NCBI RefSeq assembly: GCF_000813965.1
Contig: NZ_JWLI01000013.1
Coordinates: forward strand, 124,001-188,000
From: Leisingera sp. ANG-M7
Lineage (GTDB): Bacteria; Pseudomonadota; Alphaproteobacteria; Rhodobacterales; Rhodobacteraceae
Length of the DNA stretch: 64,000 nucleotides
Direction of reading: 5' to 3'
In this document: positions 8,086-17,987 of the stretch, piece by piece
Numbering within the stretch: position 1 is the first letter of the stretch
How the letters are laid out: each line of letters starts with the position of its first letter
The notes under the pieces: generated by a model
Told to the model about the DNA's origin: nothing
The model's input: the letters and a program-made list of their open reading frames with translations, nothing else
The model's database searches: none
Made by a program: the position numbers and the translations under genes

Positions 8086-8550
8086 TCACCCCCGGTCAAT
8101 CCGCGCCTGGTAGCAGTTGTTGCGCGACGACCGGATGTGGATGTAGTCCACCTGCTCATCGGCAAAGATCGCCTCGGCCTGCGCCATCATCTCTGCCTGC
8201 GGGATGACAATGCCGGTGCCGTAAACGATGCGGTGCCCGGCGCTGTAGCCCTTGATCAGATAGTCCGGCGCGTTTTCCAGCACCTCCGGCACTTCCGTCC
8301 CTTCATGCCGATCGCAAGGGTCTGCGCACAGAAAAATCGGCCCGGTCTCGGCATAGGGCTGCGCCGCGGGAAAGGGGCGGTGGGCGAGGATCAGCATTTC
8401 CTTGCCCTCGGGAATGTACCGCAGGCAGTGGCGGCAGGGGTTGCCGCCGCCGTCGGACACTGTGCGCTCCGGCATCTGGGCGTGGGCGTCAGGGCCGCCT
8501 TCCTGCAGGGCGCGGACGATATCGGTGGGCAGGGCGGTGATTTTGGTCAT
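8086..8550 (-). CDS. DUF1203 family protein
   Basis: A 154-residue protein matching the DUF1203 layout: MTKITALPTDIVRALQEGGPDAHAQMPER at the N-terminus, the conserved DGGGNPCRHCLRYIPEGK (about residues 34-51), and the end YIHIRSSRNNCYQARID. The family is widespread in proteobacteria and has no known function; the conserved Cys-x2-Cys and Cys residues in ...LCADPCDRH suggest a metal or redox site, which is inference. The ATG at 8550 is preceded by AAAGGAG and starts at the conserved region. Confidence 0.85.
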   Translation of the reverse strand: MTKITALPTDIVRALQEGGPDAHAQMPERTVSDGGGNPCRHCLRYIPEGKEMLILAHRPFPAAQPYAETGPIFLCADPCDRHEGTEVPEVLENAPDYLIKGYSAGHRIVYGTGIVIPQAEMMAQAEAIFADEQVDYIHIRSSRNNCYQARIDRG

Positions 8551-8678
8551 CGGGTTTCTCCTTTGCTGCCAGCACCCTGCCCGAACCGCAGGGCGGCAAT
8601 CGACCCGGATCTTGCGCATCCCGCAGTGAGTTGGAGTAAAGTCCTCCTGCCCGCCGCGCAGGCATTGGTTTGCCCTGC

Positions 8679-8718
8679 GGCCGTTGGGCCGGGGCGCCGC
8701 GCGGACGCGCGGCGCGGC
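8679..8718 (+). repeat. GTTGGGC-headed palindromic repeat, copy D
   Basis: CCGTTGGGCCGGGGCGCCGC followed by the complementary GCGCGGCGCGG arm. It is preceded by a CTCCTGCCCG segment at 8644. Unlike the other copies it lies in a divergent promoter region (DUF1203 / dnaE2), about 50-90 bases before the dnaE2 start. Confidence 0.6.
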
Positions 8719-8745
8719 ACCGCATTCCAGCAGGACTCCACATGA

Positions 8746-8760
8746 GAACAAAACGGGAAT
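8746..8760. promoter_or_regulatory. probable LexA (SOS) box, one mismatch
   Basis: GAACAAAACGGGAAT matches the alphaproteobacterial SOS operator GAAC-N7-GAAC except for the last base. Its first 8 bases are identical to the perfect box in front of imuB. It lies 11 bases before the ATG at 8772, and its presence argues that translation starts at 8772 rather than at the ATG at 8742. Confidence 0.6.
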
Positions 8761-8771
8761 ATCATGTCTGC

Positions 8772-11699
8772 ATGTTTGCCGAATTCGCCTGCCTTTCGAA
8801 CTTCACCTTCCTCACCGGCGCCTCCCATCCGGAGGAATACGCCGCCCGCGCGCTGGAATTGGGGCTCGGCGCCTTTGCCATCGCGGATGAAAACTCGGTG
8901 GCGGGCATCGTGCGCGCCCATGCGGCGTGCCGCGACATCGCGCGACGGGTGCGGGAGCGGCAGGCCTGGGACCGCACGCACACCCCCATCGGCCCGCCGC
9001 GGCCCGCGGGCATTCCGCAGCCCGCCTCCTTCCCGGTTTACGAAACCGTGCGGCTGATCCCGGCAGCAAAGCTGATCCTCACCGACGCGCCGGAGGTGAT
9101 CGCGCTGCCGGTGACCCGCGTGGGCTGGGGCAGCCTGACCCGGCTGCTCTCAACCGGACGGCTCAGGGCGCAAAAGGGCAGCTGCACCCTGCACCTTGCC
9201 GACCTCCTGGAATTCGCTGACGGCCTCCACCTGCTGCTGCTGCCGCAAACGCAGCATCTGCCCGGCGGCGCGGATGGATGGGCGCCGCATATGGACGGGC
9301 TGACGCGCCGCTTTGGCTCCCGCATGCACCTGATGATGGCGCCCGCCTATGACGGCGGCGACCGGGCGCGCTTTGCGCAGCTGGCAGAGCTGGCCGCCCG
9401 TCTGAACCTGCCCCCCTTGGCCAGCGCCGCGCCCAAAATGCACCACGGCAGCCGCCGCCGCCTGGGGGATGTGCTGACGGCCATCCGCCTGCGCTGCAAG
9501 GTCGAAACCCTGGGCCGCGCCGCCATGGCCAACGCGGAGCAGCGCCTGCGCTCGGACGCGGAAATGCGCCGCCTGTTCCGCGGCTATGAGGCAGCGGTGG
9601 ATAATGCCGCCCATCTGGCAGCGCAGCTGACCTTCTCGCTGGATGAGCTGCGCTATGACTACCCGGACGAGGGCCGCGAACAGGAAACCCCACCGCAGCG
9701 CCTGCGCAGGCTGGCGGAGGAAGGCCTCAGCTGGCGCTACCCGGGCGGTGCGCCCGACAAGGTGCGCCAGCTTCTGGAGCATGAACTCGCCCTGATCGCC
9801 AAGCTGAAATACGACCCCTATTTCCTCACCGTGCGCGACATCGTCGCCTTTGCCCGCTCCCGCGGGATCCTCTGCCAGGGCCGCGGCTCGGCGGCAAACT
9901 CGGTGGTCTGCTACTGCCTGGGCGTCACCTCCGTCAGCCCGGAACTGGGCACCATGGTGTTCGAGCGTTTCGTTTCCGAGGCCCGCGACGAGCCGCCCGA
10001 CATCGACGTGGATTTCGAGCATGAGCGGCGCGAGGAGGTGATCCAGTGGATCTATGAACGCTACGGCCGCCACCGCGCGGGGCTTTGCGCCACGGTGATC
10101 CACTACCGCGGCAAACGCGCCATCCGCGAGGTGGGCCGCGCCATGGGCCTGACCGAGGACACCATCTCTGCCATGTCCTCGCAGCTCTGGGGTTTTTTCA
10201 GCAGCAAAGGGGTAGAGGCCGAGCGGATGCGCGAGATCGGGCTGGACCCGGACAGCCGCCGCCTGCAGCTGACCCTGCAGCTGGTGGAGCAGATCATCGG
10301 CTTCCCGCGCCACCTCAGCCAGCATGTGGGCGGTTTTATCATAACCCAAGGCCGCTTGGATGAGCTGGTGCCCATTGAAAATGCCACCATGGAGGGCCGT
10401 ACGGTCATCTGCTGGGACAAGGACGACATCGACACGCTGGGCATTCTCAAGGTCGATGTGCTGTCGCTGGGCATGCTTACCTGCATCCGCAAGGCGTTTG
10501 ATCTGATGCGCCAGCACCACCAGCTGGACTACAGCCTGGCCACCCTGCCGCCGGAGGACCCGGCGGTCTACAATATGCTGTGCCGCGCCGACAGCATCGG
10601 CGTCTTTCAGGTCGAGAGCCGGGCGCAGATGAACTTCCTGCCCCGGATGCGGCCGCGCAATTTCTATGATCTGGTGATCGAGGTGGCCATTGTCCGCCCC
10701 GGCCCGATCCAGGGCGACATGGTGCACCCCTATATCCGCCGCCGCAATGGCGAGGAACCGGTGCATTTCCCCTCCGACGCGCTGGGCGAGGTGCTGGGCA
10801 AGACCCTCGGCGTGCCGCTGTTTCAGGAGCAGGCGATGCAGATCGCCATCGTTGGCGCGGGCTTCACGCCGGAGCAGGCAGACCGGCTGCGGCGGTCCTT
10901 GGCGACCTTCAAGAAGCACGGCAACGTCAGCGAATTCCGCTCTCTGTTCCTGCGCGGCATGGCCAGGAACGGCTATGATCAGGAGTTCTCCGAACGCTGC
11001 TTTTCCCAGATCGAGGGCTTCGGCTCCTACGGCTTTCCCGAAAGCCATGCCGCCAGCTTCGCGCTGCTGGTCTATGCCTCGGCCTGGATTAAATGCCACC
11101 ATCCGGGGATCTTTGCCTGCGCGCTGCTGAATGCGCAGCCGATGGGGTTCTACGCGCCCGCCCAGATCGTCCGCGATGCCCGCGCGCACGGCGTCGAGGT
11201 GCGCCCGGTCTGCATCAACAACTCCTACTGGGACAATGTGATGGAACCGGACGGCCACGGCGGCCTGGCGCTGCGGCTGGGGTTCCGGCAGGTGAAGGGC
11301 CTGCGCGACGAGGACGCCGCCTGGCTCACGGCCGCGCGCGGCAACGGTTATCACGAGGTGGAGGATGTCTGGCGCAAGGCCGGCATTGCGCCGCCGGTGA
11401 TCGAGCGGCTGGCAGAAGCCGATGCCTTTGCCGCGCTCGGCCTCAACCGGCGCGAGGCCTTGTGGGCCGCCAAGGCGATCACCGCCCGCAAACCGCTGCC
11501 GCTGTTTGCCCGCGAGCTGGAGGGCGAGGGGATCTATGAACCGGCCGCCGACCTGCCGCAGATGGGTCTGGGCGAGGAGGTGGTGGAGGATTACGTCGCC
11601 ATGCGCCTGTCCCTGCGGGCCCATCCGGTGGCGCTGATCCGGCATCTGCTGACGCCGCAGGACACGGGCGGCAGTCCAGGGGGCGGGCCGGGCGATTGA
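8772..11699 (+). CDS. dnaE2: error-prone DNA polymerase DnaE2, C-terminally truncated
   Basis: A 975-residue family C polymerase of the translesion DnaE2 type. The PHP domain begins at once (MFAEFACLSNFTFLTGASHPEE), the palm has GRGSAANSVVCYCLGV and the catalytic aspartates PPDIDVDFEHERR, and the fingers/helix-hairpin region contains GFGSYGFPESHAASFALLVYASAW. It acts in damage-induced mutagenesis with ImuB. The family is normally about 1030-1100 residues and ends in an OB-fold (nucleic-acid-binding) domain; here the protein stops after LRAHPVALIRHLL with a low-complexity Gly/Pro tail, so that domain is missing. The ATG at 8772 fits the domain start and the LexA box; the ATG at 8742 has a better Shine-Dalgarno and remains possible. 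Confidence 0.92.
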   Translation: MFAEFACLSNFTFLTGASHPEEYAARALELGLGAFAIADENSVAGIVRAHAACRDIARRVRERQAWDRTHTPIGPPRPAGIPQPASFPVYETVRLIPAAKLILTDAPEVIALPVTRVGWGSLTRLLSTGRLRAQKGSCTLHLADLLEFADGLHLLLLPQTQHLPGGADGWAPHMDGLTRRFGSRMHLMMAPAYDGGDRARFAQLAELAARLNLPPLASAAPKMHHGSRRRLGDVLTAIRLRCKVETLGRAAMANAEQRLRSDAEMRRLFRGYEAAVDNAAHLAAQLTFSLDELRYDYPDEGREQETPPQRLRRLAEEGLSWRYPGGAPDKVRQLLEHELALIAKLKYDPYFLTVRDIVAFARSRGILCQGRGSAANSVVCYCLGVTSVSPELGTMVFERFVSEARDEPPDIDVDFEHERREEVIQWIYERYGRHRAGLCATVIHYRGKRAIREVGRAMGLTEDTISAMSSQLWGFFSSKGVEAERMREIGLDPDSRRLQLTLQLVEQIIGFPRHLSQHVGGFIITQGRLDELVPIENATMEGRTVICWDKDDIDTLGILKVDVLSLGMLTCIRKAFDLMRQHHQLDYSLATLPPEDPAVYNMLCRADSIGVFQVESRAQMNFLPRMRPRNFYDLVIEVAIVRPGPIQGDMVHPYIRRRNGEEPVHFPSDALGEVLGKTLGVPLFQEQAMQIAIVGAGFTPEQADRLRRSLATFKKHGNVSEFRSLFLRGMARNGYDQEFSERCFSQIEGFGSYGFPESHAASFALLVYASAWIKCHHPGIFACALLNAQPMGFYAPAQIVRDARAHGVEVRPVCINNSYWDNVMEPDGHGGLALRLGFRQVKGLRDEDAAWLTAARGNGYHEVEDVWRKAGIAPPVIERLAEADAFAALGLNRREALWAAKAITARKPLPLFARELEGEGIYEPAADLPQMGLGEEVVEDYVAMRLSLRAHPVALIRHLLTPQDTGGSPGGGPGD

Positions 11700-11846
11700 G
11701 TATTTGGGGAAAGATGAAGCGGCGTTGCCGGGGTGCCGCGCCCTGATAACGCCAACTGTGGCAGGAAAGCCGGTTCACCCCGGCGCGGCAAGGCGTTAGA
11801 AGGCTTGCGAACATTGCCTAATCTTGCCCTGCCCCGGAGCTGATCC

Positions 11847-13360
<1,514 letters not shown>

Positions 13361-13364
<4 letters not shown>

Positions 13365-14494
13365 TCCGGCGCGCGGGCCTTGTGCTGCTGGCCGTGCTGG
13401 CTGCGCCGCTGCAGGCGGCAGCGGATCCGGCAGAGGCCGCGCGGGACGCGGCAGAGCAGCTGGAGATGGCCTCGGTCAAGCTGCAGGAGGCTGACAGTTC
13501 CCGCGACCGGGTGAAGGCGCTGACCTCTACCGTGCAGGCCTATGAGGCGGGGCTTGCGGCGATGCGCGACGGCTTGCGCCGGGTGGCGCGGCGCGAGGGG
13601 CAGCTGAGCGCCCAGCTGGCGGCGCGGCAGGAGGAGGTCTCCGGCCTTCTGGGGATCATCCAGACCATTGAAACCTCGCCGCCGCCGGTGCTGATGGTGC
13701 ATCCTTCCGGGCCTTTGGGCGCGGCGCGGTCTGCGATGATGCTGGCAGAGGTGACGCCGGCGCTGCAGGCACGGGCGCAGGTGCTGAAGGCGGATCTGGA
13801 TGAGGTGCAGAGCTTGCGCCTGCTGCAGCAGAACGCCGCGAAGACGCTGGAAGAGGGGCTGGCGGGCGTGCAGAGCGCCCGGGTGCAGCTGTCCACCGCC
13901 ATTGCCGACCGCACCACATTGCCGAAACGCTTTACCGAGGATCCGGTGCGCACTGCGATCCTGATCTCTTCGACCGAGACGCTGTCGGGTTTTGCCGACG
14001 GGCTGGCGGAGATTGCCGATGGCGGGATTGCCGCCAGTGAGGCCGACATCAGCGGTTTGCGCGGCACGCTGCCGTTGCCGGTGGAGGGGCTGGTGCTGCG
14101 CGGTTACGGCGAGCGCGATGCCGCGGGCATTGCCCGGCCCGGCTGGCTGATTGCCGCCCGCCCCCGGGCGCTGGTCACATCGCCCACCGCAGCCACCATC
14201 CGCTATCGCGGGCCGCTGCTGGACCTGGGCAACGTGGTGATTCTGGAGCCGCAGCCGGAGACGCTGTTTGTGCTGTCGGGCCTGGCCGAGGTCTTTGGCG
14301 AGGCGGGGCAGGTGATCCCCGAGGGCACCCCTGTCGGTCTGATGAGCGGAGAAAACCCGAAACCGGACGCAATTCTGTCAACAAGCGGTGAAGGGGGTGG
14401 AACTGACCGGACAGAAACGCTCTATATAGAAGTGAGAATGGACAACAGCCCGGTGGACCCCGAAACGTGGTTCCGCACTGGAAAAGGTGGATGA
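13361..14494 (+). CDS. EnvC-like murein hydrolase activator (degenerate M23/LytM)
   Basis: A 377-residue periplasmic protein: signal peptide (MIRRAGLVLLAVLAAPLQAAA), a long coiled coil with many Glu/Gln/Ala heptads (about 25-180), then a C-terminal LytM-like domain (about 260-350). The usual zinc-site motif HxH is replaced (LFVLSGLAEVFGEAGQVI in place of LYGHN...), as in EnvC, which activates amidases and is not itself a hydrolase. A gpmI-envC-ctpA order is common in alphaproteobacteria. The start overlaps the gpmI stop. It probably controls daughter-cell separation. Confidence 0.88.
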
Positions 14495-14501
14495 AGGCTT
14501 G

Positions 14502-15836
14502 ATGAAGAAATTTGCGATGGCCGCCGTCGGCGGCACGCTGGCAGGGATCGTGGCGACAACCTATGTGGCGGGCCCCTTGCTGGCGCAGGAAGGCGTGCGC
14601 GAGGCAAACGTCTATGAGCAGTTGGACCTGTTCGGCGACATCTTCGAGCGCATCCGTGCGCAATATGTCGAGGAAGTCGACGAGAAGGAGCTGATCGAGG
14701 CAGCGATCAGCGGCATGCTGGCCTCGCTGGATCCGCATTCCAGCTACCTGTCGCCGGATGACGCGGCCAGCATGCGGGTGCAGACCCGTGGCGAGTTCGG
14801 CGGCCTGGGGATTGAGGTCACCCAGGAAGAGGGCTTTGTCAAAGTTGTCTCCCCGATCGACGGCACCCCGGCAGATGAGGCCGGGATGGAAGCCGGCGAT
14901 TTCATCACCCATGTGGACGGCGAAAGCGTTCTGGGCCTGTCGCTGGACGACGCGGTGGAGCTGATGCGCGGGCCGGTCGGTTCGGAAATCGTGATCACCG
15001 TGGTGCGTGAGGGCGAGGCGGAACCGTTTGATGTCTCGATCATCCGCGACACCATCAAGCTGACCGCTGTGCGTGCCCGCACCGAGGGCGACACCGTGGT
15101 GATGCGGATAACCACCTTCAACGACCAGACCACGCCGAACCTCGAGGAAAACCTCAAGAAGCAGATCGAGGAAGCCGGCGGCATAGATAATGTCAACGGC
15201 ATCGTGCTGGACCTGCGCAACAATCCGGGCGGTTTGCTGACCCAGGCGATCAAGGTGGCCGACAGCTTCCTGGAATCCGGTGAAATCGTCTCCACCCGCG
15301 GCCGCGACCCGGAAGACGGCGAGCGGTTCAACGCAACGCCGGGCGATCTGGCGGAAGGCAAGCCGATCGTGGTGCTGATCAACGGCGGTTCGGCCTCAGC
15401 GTCGGAAATCGTTGCGGGTGCGCTGCAGGACCACCGCCGCGCCATCGTGGTGGGCACCAAGTCGTTCGGCAAGGGCTCGGTCCAGACCGTGATGCCGCTG
15501 AAGGGCGAGGGCGCGATGCGCCTGACCACAGCGCGCTACTACACGCCGTCGGGCCGCTCGATCCAGGCGCTGGGCGTCTCGCCCGACATCGTGGTGGCGC
15601 AGCCGCGCCGGACCGCGGCGGCTGAGGAAGACAACGACTCGTCCACCCGCCGGTCGCGTTCGGAAGCCGACCTGCGCGGCAGCCTGAACAACGACAGCCT
15701 GTCCGAGGATGAAATCCGCCAGATCGAGGAAGAACGCGAGAAGGCCGAGAAAGCCGCGGAACTGCGCGAGCAGGATTACCAGCTGGCCTATGCCATCGAC
15801 ATCCTGAAGGGGATGGTGGCGCTGGGGCCGAAATAA
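14502..15836 (+). CDS. ctpA: S41 family C-terminal processing peptidase
   Basis: A 444-residue periplasmic serine protease. A signal/anchor (MKKFAMAAVGGTLAGIVATT) is followed by a PDZ domain (GGLGIEVTQEEGFVKVVSPI, about 92-170) and the S41 catalytic domain with the Ser in NGGSASASEIVAGALQ and the Lys in VGTKSFGKGSV. The acidic tail (about 370-440) has DNDSSTRRSRSEADLRGSLN and a Glu/Lys-rich helix. It trims or degrades periplasmic proteins, perhaps including the EnvC-like partner encoded just before; that pairing is inference. The ATG at 14502 gives a proper signal peptide; an ATG at 14487 would add five residues and overlap envC. Confidence 0.95.
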   Translation: MKKFAMAAVGGTLAGIVATTYVAGPLLAQEGVREANVYEQLDLFGDIFERIRAQYVEEVDEKELIEAAISGMLASLDPHSSYLSPDDAASMRVQTRGEFGGLGIEVTQEEGFVKVVSPIDGTPADEAGMEAGDFITHVDGESVLGLSLDDAVELMRGPVGSEIVITVVREGEAEPFDVSIIRDTIKLTAVRARTEGDTVVMRITTFNDQTTPNLEENLKKQIEEAGGIDNVNGIVLDLRNNPGGLLTQAIKVADSFLESGEIVSTRGRDPEDGERFNATPGDLAEGKPIVVLINGGSASASEIVAGALQDHRRAIVVGTKSFGKGSVQTVMPLKGEGAMRLTTARYYTPSGRSIQALGVSPDIVVAQPRRTAAAEEDNDSSTRRSRSEADLRGSLNNDSLSEDEIRQIEEEREKAEKAAELREQDYQLAYAIDILKGMVALGPK

Positions 15837-15863
15837 GGCCCGCGCAAACACGCATCAGGAAGG

Positions 15864-15888
15864 GGCCGTCCGGTTGGGCGGCCTTTTT
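15864..15888 (+). terminator. rho-independent terminator after ctpA
   Basis: GGCCGTCC - GGTT loop - GGGCGGCC (8 bp with one G-T pair) followed directly by TTTTT, 28 bases after the ctpA stop. It is the terminator of the gpmI-envC-ctpA operon. Confidence 0.9.
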
Positions 15889-16045
15889 CGTTTTTCAACT
15901 AGCCGCCGGGTCTGGCGGGGCTTGAGTGCTGTGCCGTTTATGCGCTGTGTCCCAGTTAAGGGGGCGGCGCCGCCGGGTAGAGAATGGACAGACCCCGCCG
16001 GGGGCCTGCTCGGACAGGATTTCCTGAACGACCCCCTTTTTATCA

Positions 16046-16107
16046 GGGCCGGTCTCCGGGTGATACGCAGGCAGCTCCACAGATGCCTGCGCCTTGTATC
16101 ATGGCCC
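16046..16107. repeat. multi-part hairpin in intergenic DNA
   Basis: Nested arms: GGGCC/GGCCC (16046-16050 with 16103-16107), TGATAC/GTATCA (16061-16066 with 16096-16101) and GCAGGCA/TGCCTGC (16067-16073 with 16084-16090), with a one-sided bulge GCCTT. It folds into one long interrupted stem in either strand. No T-run follows, so it is not a simple terminator. Confidence 0.5.
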
Positions 16108-16256
16108 GTGCGCAGAGCCATGGCGGGGGATCGATCAGGGGGCAGTCTGGCAAAAACGGATGAGTATCGCGTGAAGGCACCGTACGGTGGGTGCGCAACA
16201 CCTTGGCGGAAGTGAACTTTCCCGCCCGGAACAAGGCGCGCAGCGCCGCCGGGCGA

Positions 16257-16380
16257 GCGCCTGCCCGCCCGCACGGGCTGGCGCTTTGGCGGACGTAGTG
16301 TTCCATTGAGAGCTCGTACGGACGCGGCTGGGATAAACTGCCCCACGCAAGCGTTGCAGCGCCACCCCGCGGGCAGGCGC
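16257..16380. repeat. 12-base perfect inverted repeat, 100-base spacer
   Basis: GCGCCTGCCCGC (16257-16268) and GCGGGCAGGCGC (16369-16380) are perfect reverse complements. The left arm is preceded by GCGCGCAGCGCCGCC, another near palindrome. It resembles the CCCGCCC-flanked dispersed repeats of this window but is not a clear copy of them. Confidence 0.45.
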
Positions 16381-16454
16381 CCGCCCTTATGGGAGACAGG
16401 AATTGCGTAATGACATCTGGGTGCAGAAAATACCTAGCCAAGCAATTCAACTTG

Positions 16455-16516
16455 CAGCTTGGTCCGCTCTGCTAATAAGCTATGGGTGCTAGACCAAGCT
16501 GGTAGCAAAGCGGACC
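16455..16516. repeat. two crossing inverted repeats (pseudoknot-like)
   Basis: Pair 1: CAGCTTGGTC (16455-16464) with GACCAAGCTG (16492-16501), perfect 10 bp. Pair 2: GGTCCGCTCTGCTA (16461-16474) with TAGCAAAGCGGACC (16503-16516), 13 of 14. The order left1-left2-right1-right2 is crossing, and the left arms share GGTC, so the pairings compete or form a pseudoknot. A further hairpin (CACCA TATC TGGTG, with flanking GGAGCC/GGCTCC) follows to about 16572. A structured RNA or riboregulator is possible; no known RNA family was recognised. Confidence 0.5.
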
Positions 16517-16922
16517 TCCGCCGGAGCCAGTTTCGCCGGGCAGCCACCATATCTGGTGCTGTCCGGCTCCACACTTCAAGGATCTATGGTTCTCCTCTGC
16601 ATGTCCAGCATTAGAGAGCATCCATCCACAGGCATCTAGCAAGCTTCTGAAAAGGCGAAAGTTTTCTTCCTGCTCTGCTTCCGGGTTGTTTTGTTCGCTT
16701 ACTTACACAGTAGAGAAAGTTTGCCGTTAGATTTTCTTCTGTGCGCTTGTAATCCGGTAAATTTAGCAATTCTTGATTCGGCACTGGCAGCTTCAGCCGA
16801 CAAAGAGTGTGCAAATGGTTGAAAGTTGAAACTGACTGGCATGCCCGTATTCTCGCGTCTTCGTGACAATAAACGCCCGATATCCGGCGTACTGACGGAG
16901 CGGGCTGGGCTATGGTCGCACC

Positions 16923-17987
16923 ATGATGTTCGACCTGCCTGATTCCCGCACGCTGTACCAGGCGCTGCTAGACCGCGACGCCGCCTATGAGGGGCGCGCC
17001 TATGTCGGCGTGACCTCCACCGGCATTTTCTGCCGGCTGACCTGCCCGGCGCGCAAGCCGAAGTATGAGAACTGCCGCTTCCATGCCACGCCGGGCGATT
17101 GCATCGAGGCGGGGTTCCGCGCCTGCAAGCGCTGCAAGCCCTTGGCGGCGGCGGCGGGCGATGACCCGATGGTGCAGGATCTGCTGGCGCGGCTGGAGGC
17201 GCGGCCCGCGTACCGCTGGGGAGAGGATGATCTGCTGCGGCTGGGGCTGGATGCGTCCACCGTGCGGCGCGCCTTCAAGCGGCATTTCGGCATGACCTTC
17301 CTGGAGATGGCGCGGCAGCGGCGGTTGCGCGAGGGGTTCACGGCGCTGAAGGCCGGCGAGCCGGTAATTGCGGCGCAGATTGATGCAGGTTTCGAAAGCG
17401 CCAGCGCCTTCCGCGCGGCTTTCGCGAAACTGGTGGGGATTGCGCCCGGGGCGTTCCGCAAGGATGCGCTGCTCTTGGCGGATTGGATCGACACGCCCCT
17501 GGGCGCGATGATTGCGATCAGCTGTGCCCATCAGTTGCACCTGTTGGAGTTTGCCGACCGCAAGGCGCTGCCGCGGGAGGTGGCCAAGCTGCAAAAGGCG
17601 CAGCCCGGCGGCCTGGGTTTTGGCCGCACGGCACCGACAGAGCAGATTGCAGAGGAGCTGCGCCACTTCTTTGCAGGCGAGGGCGCGGATTTCCAGACCC
17701 CGCTGGCGCTGCACGGCACCGCGTTTGAGCGCGAGGTCTGGCGCTATCTGCTGACCATCCCGGCAGGCGAGACCCGCAGCTATTCGCAGATCGCGCGGGA
17801 GCTGGGCCGGGCCTCAGCCACCCGGGCGGTGGCGCGGGCCAACGGCTCCAACCAGCTGGCGCTGGTGGTACCCTGCCATAGGGTGCTGTCAGCTGATGGA
17901 TCGCTGACCGGCTATGGCGGGGGCCTATGGCGCAAGCAGCGGCTGATTGAGATTGAAACAGGCTACAGACAGAGGATTTCAGCATGA
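16923..17987 (+). CDS. ada: Ada-type bifunctional DNA-methylation repair protein and regulator
   Basis: A 354-residue protein with all three Ada parts. The N-terminal zinc domain has FCRLTCPARKPKYENC and FRACKRCKP (four Cys that bind zinc, the first accepting methyl from phosphotriesters). An AraC-type helix-turn-helix follows (about 95-180, LDASTVRRAFKRHFGMTFLEMARQRRLR). The C-terminal O6-methylguanine methyltransferase has VVPCHRVLSADGSLTGYGGG with the acceptor Cys in PCHR. It repairs alkylated DNA and, when methylated, activates transcription. Its stop overlaps the start of the next gene by 4 bases, so the two are cotranscribed. Confidence 0.95.
   Translation: MMFDLPDSRTLYQALLDRDAAYEGRAYVGVTSTGIFCRLTCPARKPKYENCRFHATPGDCIEAGFRACKRCKPLAAAAGDDPMVQDLLARLEARPAYRWGEDDLLRLGLDASTVRRAFKRHFGMTFLEMARQRRLREGFTALKAGEPVIAAQIDAGFESASAFRAAFAKLVGIAPGAFRKDALLLADWIDTPLGAMIAISCAHQLHLLEFADRKALPREVAKLQKAQPGGLGFGRTAPTEQIAEELRHFFAGEGADFQTPLALHGTAFEREVWRYLLTIPAGETRSYSQIARELGRASATRAVARANGSNQLALVVPCHRVLSADGSLTGYGGGLWRKQRLIEIETGYRQRISA

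Larger units (their letters stand above)
15891..16922. other. about 1 kb without supportable genes, rich in inverted repeats
   Basis: No reading frame here has a start, ribosome site and composition that persuade me. The first half is G+C rich and contains long inverted repeats; the second half (from about 16440) is markedly more A+T rich than the genes around it. At least three structured segments are annotated separately (16046-16107, 16257-16380, 16455-16516). The ada promoter must lie near the right end. Possibilities are small RNA genes, remnants of a decayed insertion, or both. Confidence 0.5.

Noticed and set aside
8742-8771. Upstream ATG of dnaE2
   Set aside because: It has a better Shine-Dalgarno, but the ten extra residues overlap the LexA-like box and precede the conserved PHP domain start. 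Kept as the alternative.
9150-11645. 831-codon open frame antisense to dnaE2
   Set aside because: Shadow of the dnaE2 frame; His/Gln/Leu-rich composition typical of antisense translation.
15855-16346. 163-codon frame on the minus strand
   Set aside because: Runs through the ctpA terminator and hairpins; composition is that of non-coding G+C-rich DNA.
16611-16814. 67-residue frame in the gene-free region
   Set aside because: Begins with TTG, has no ribosome site and no recognisable features, and lies in a region of inverted repeats.
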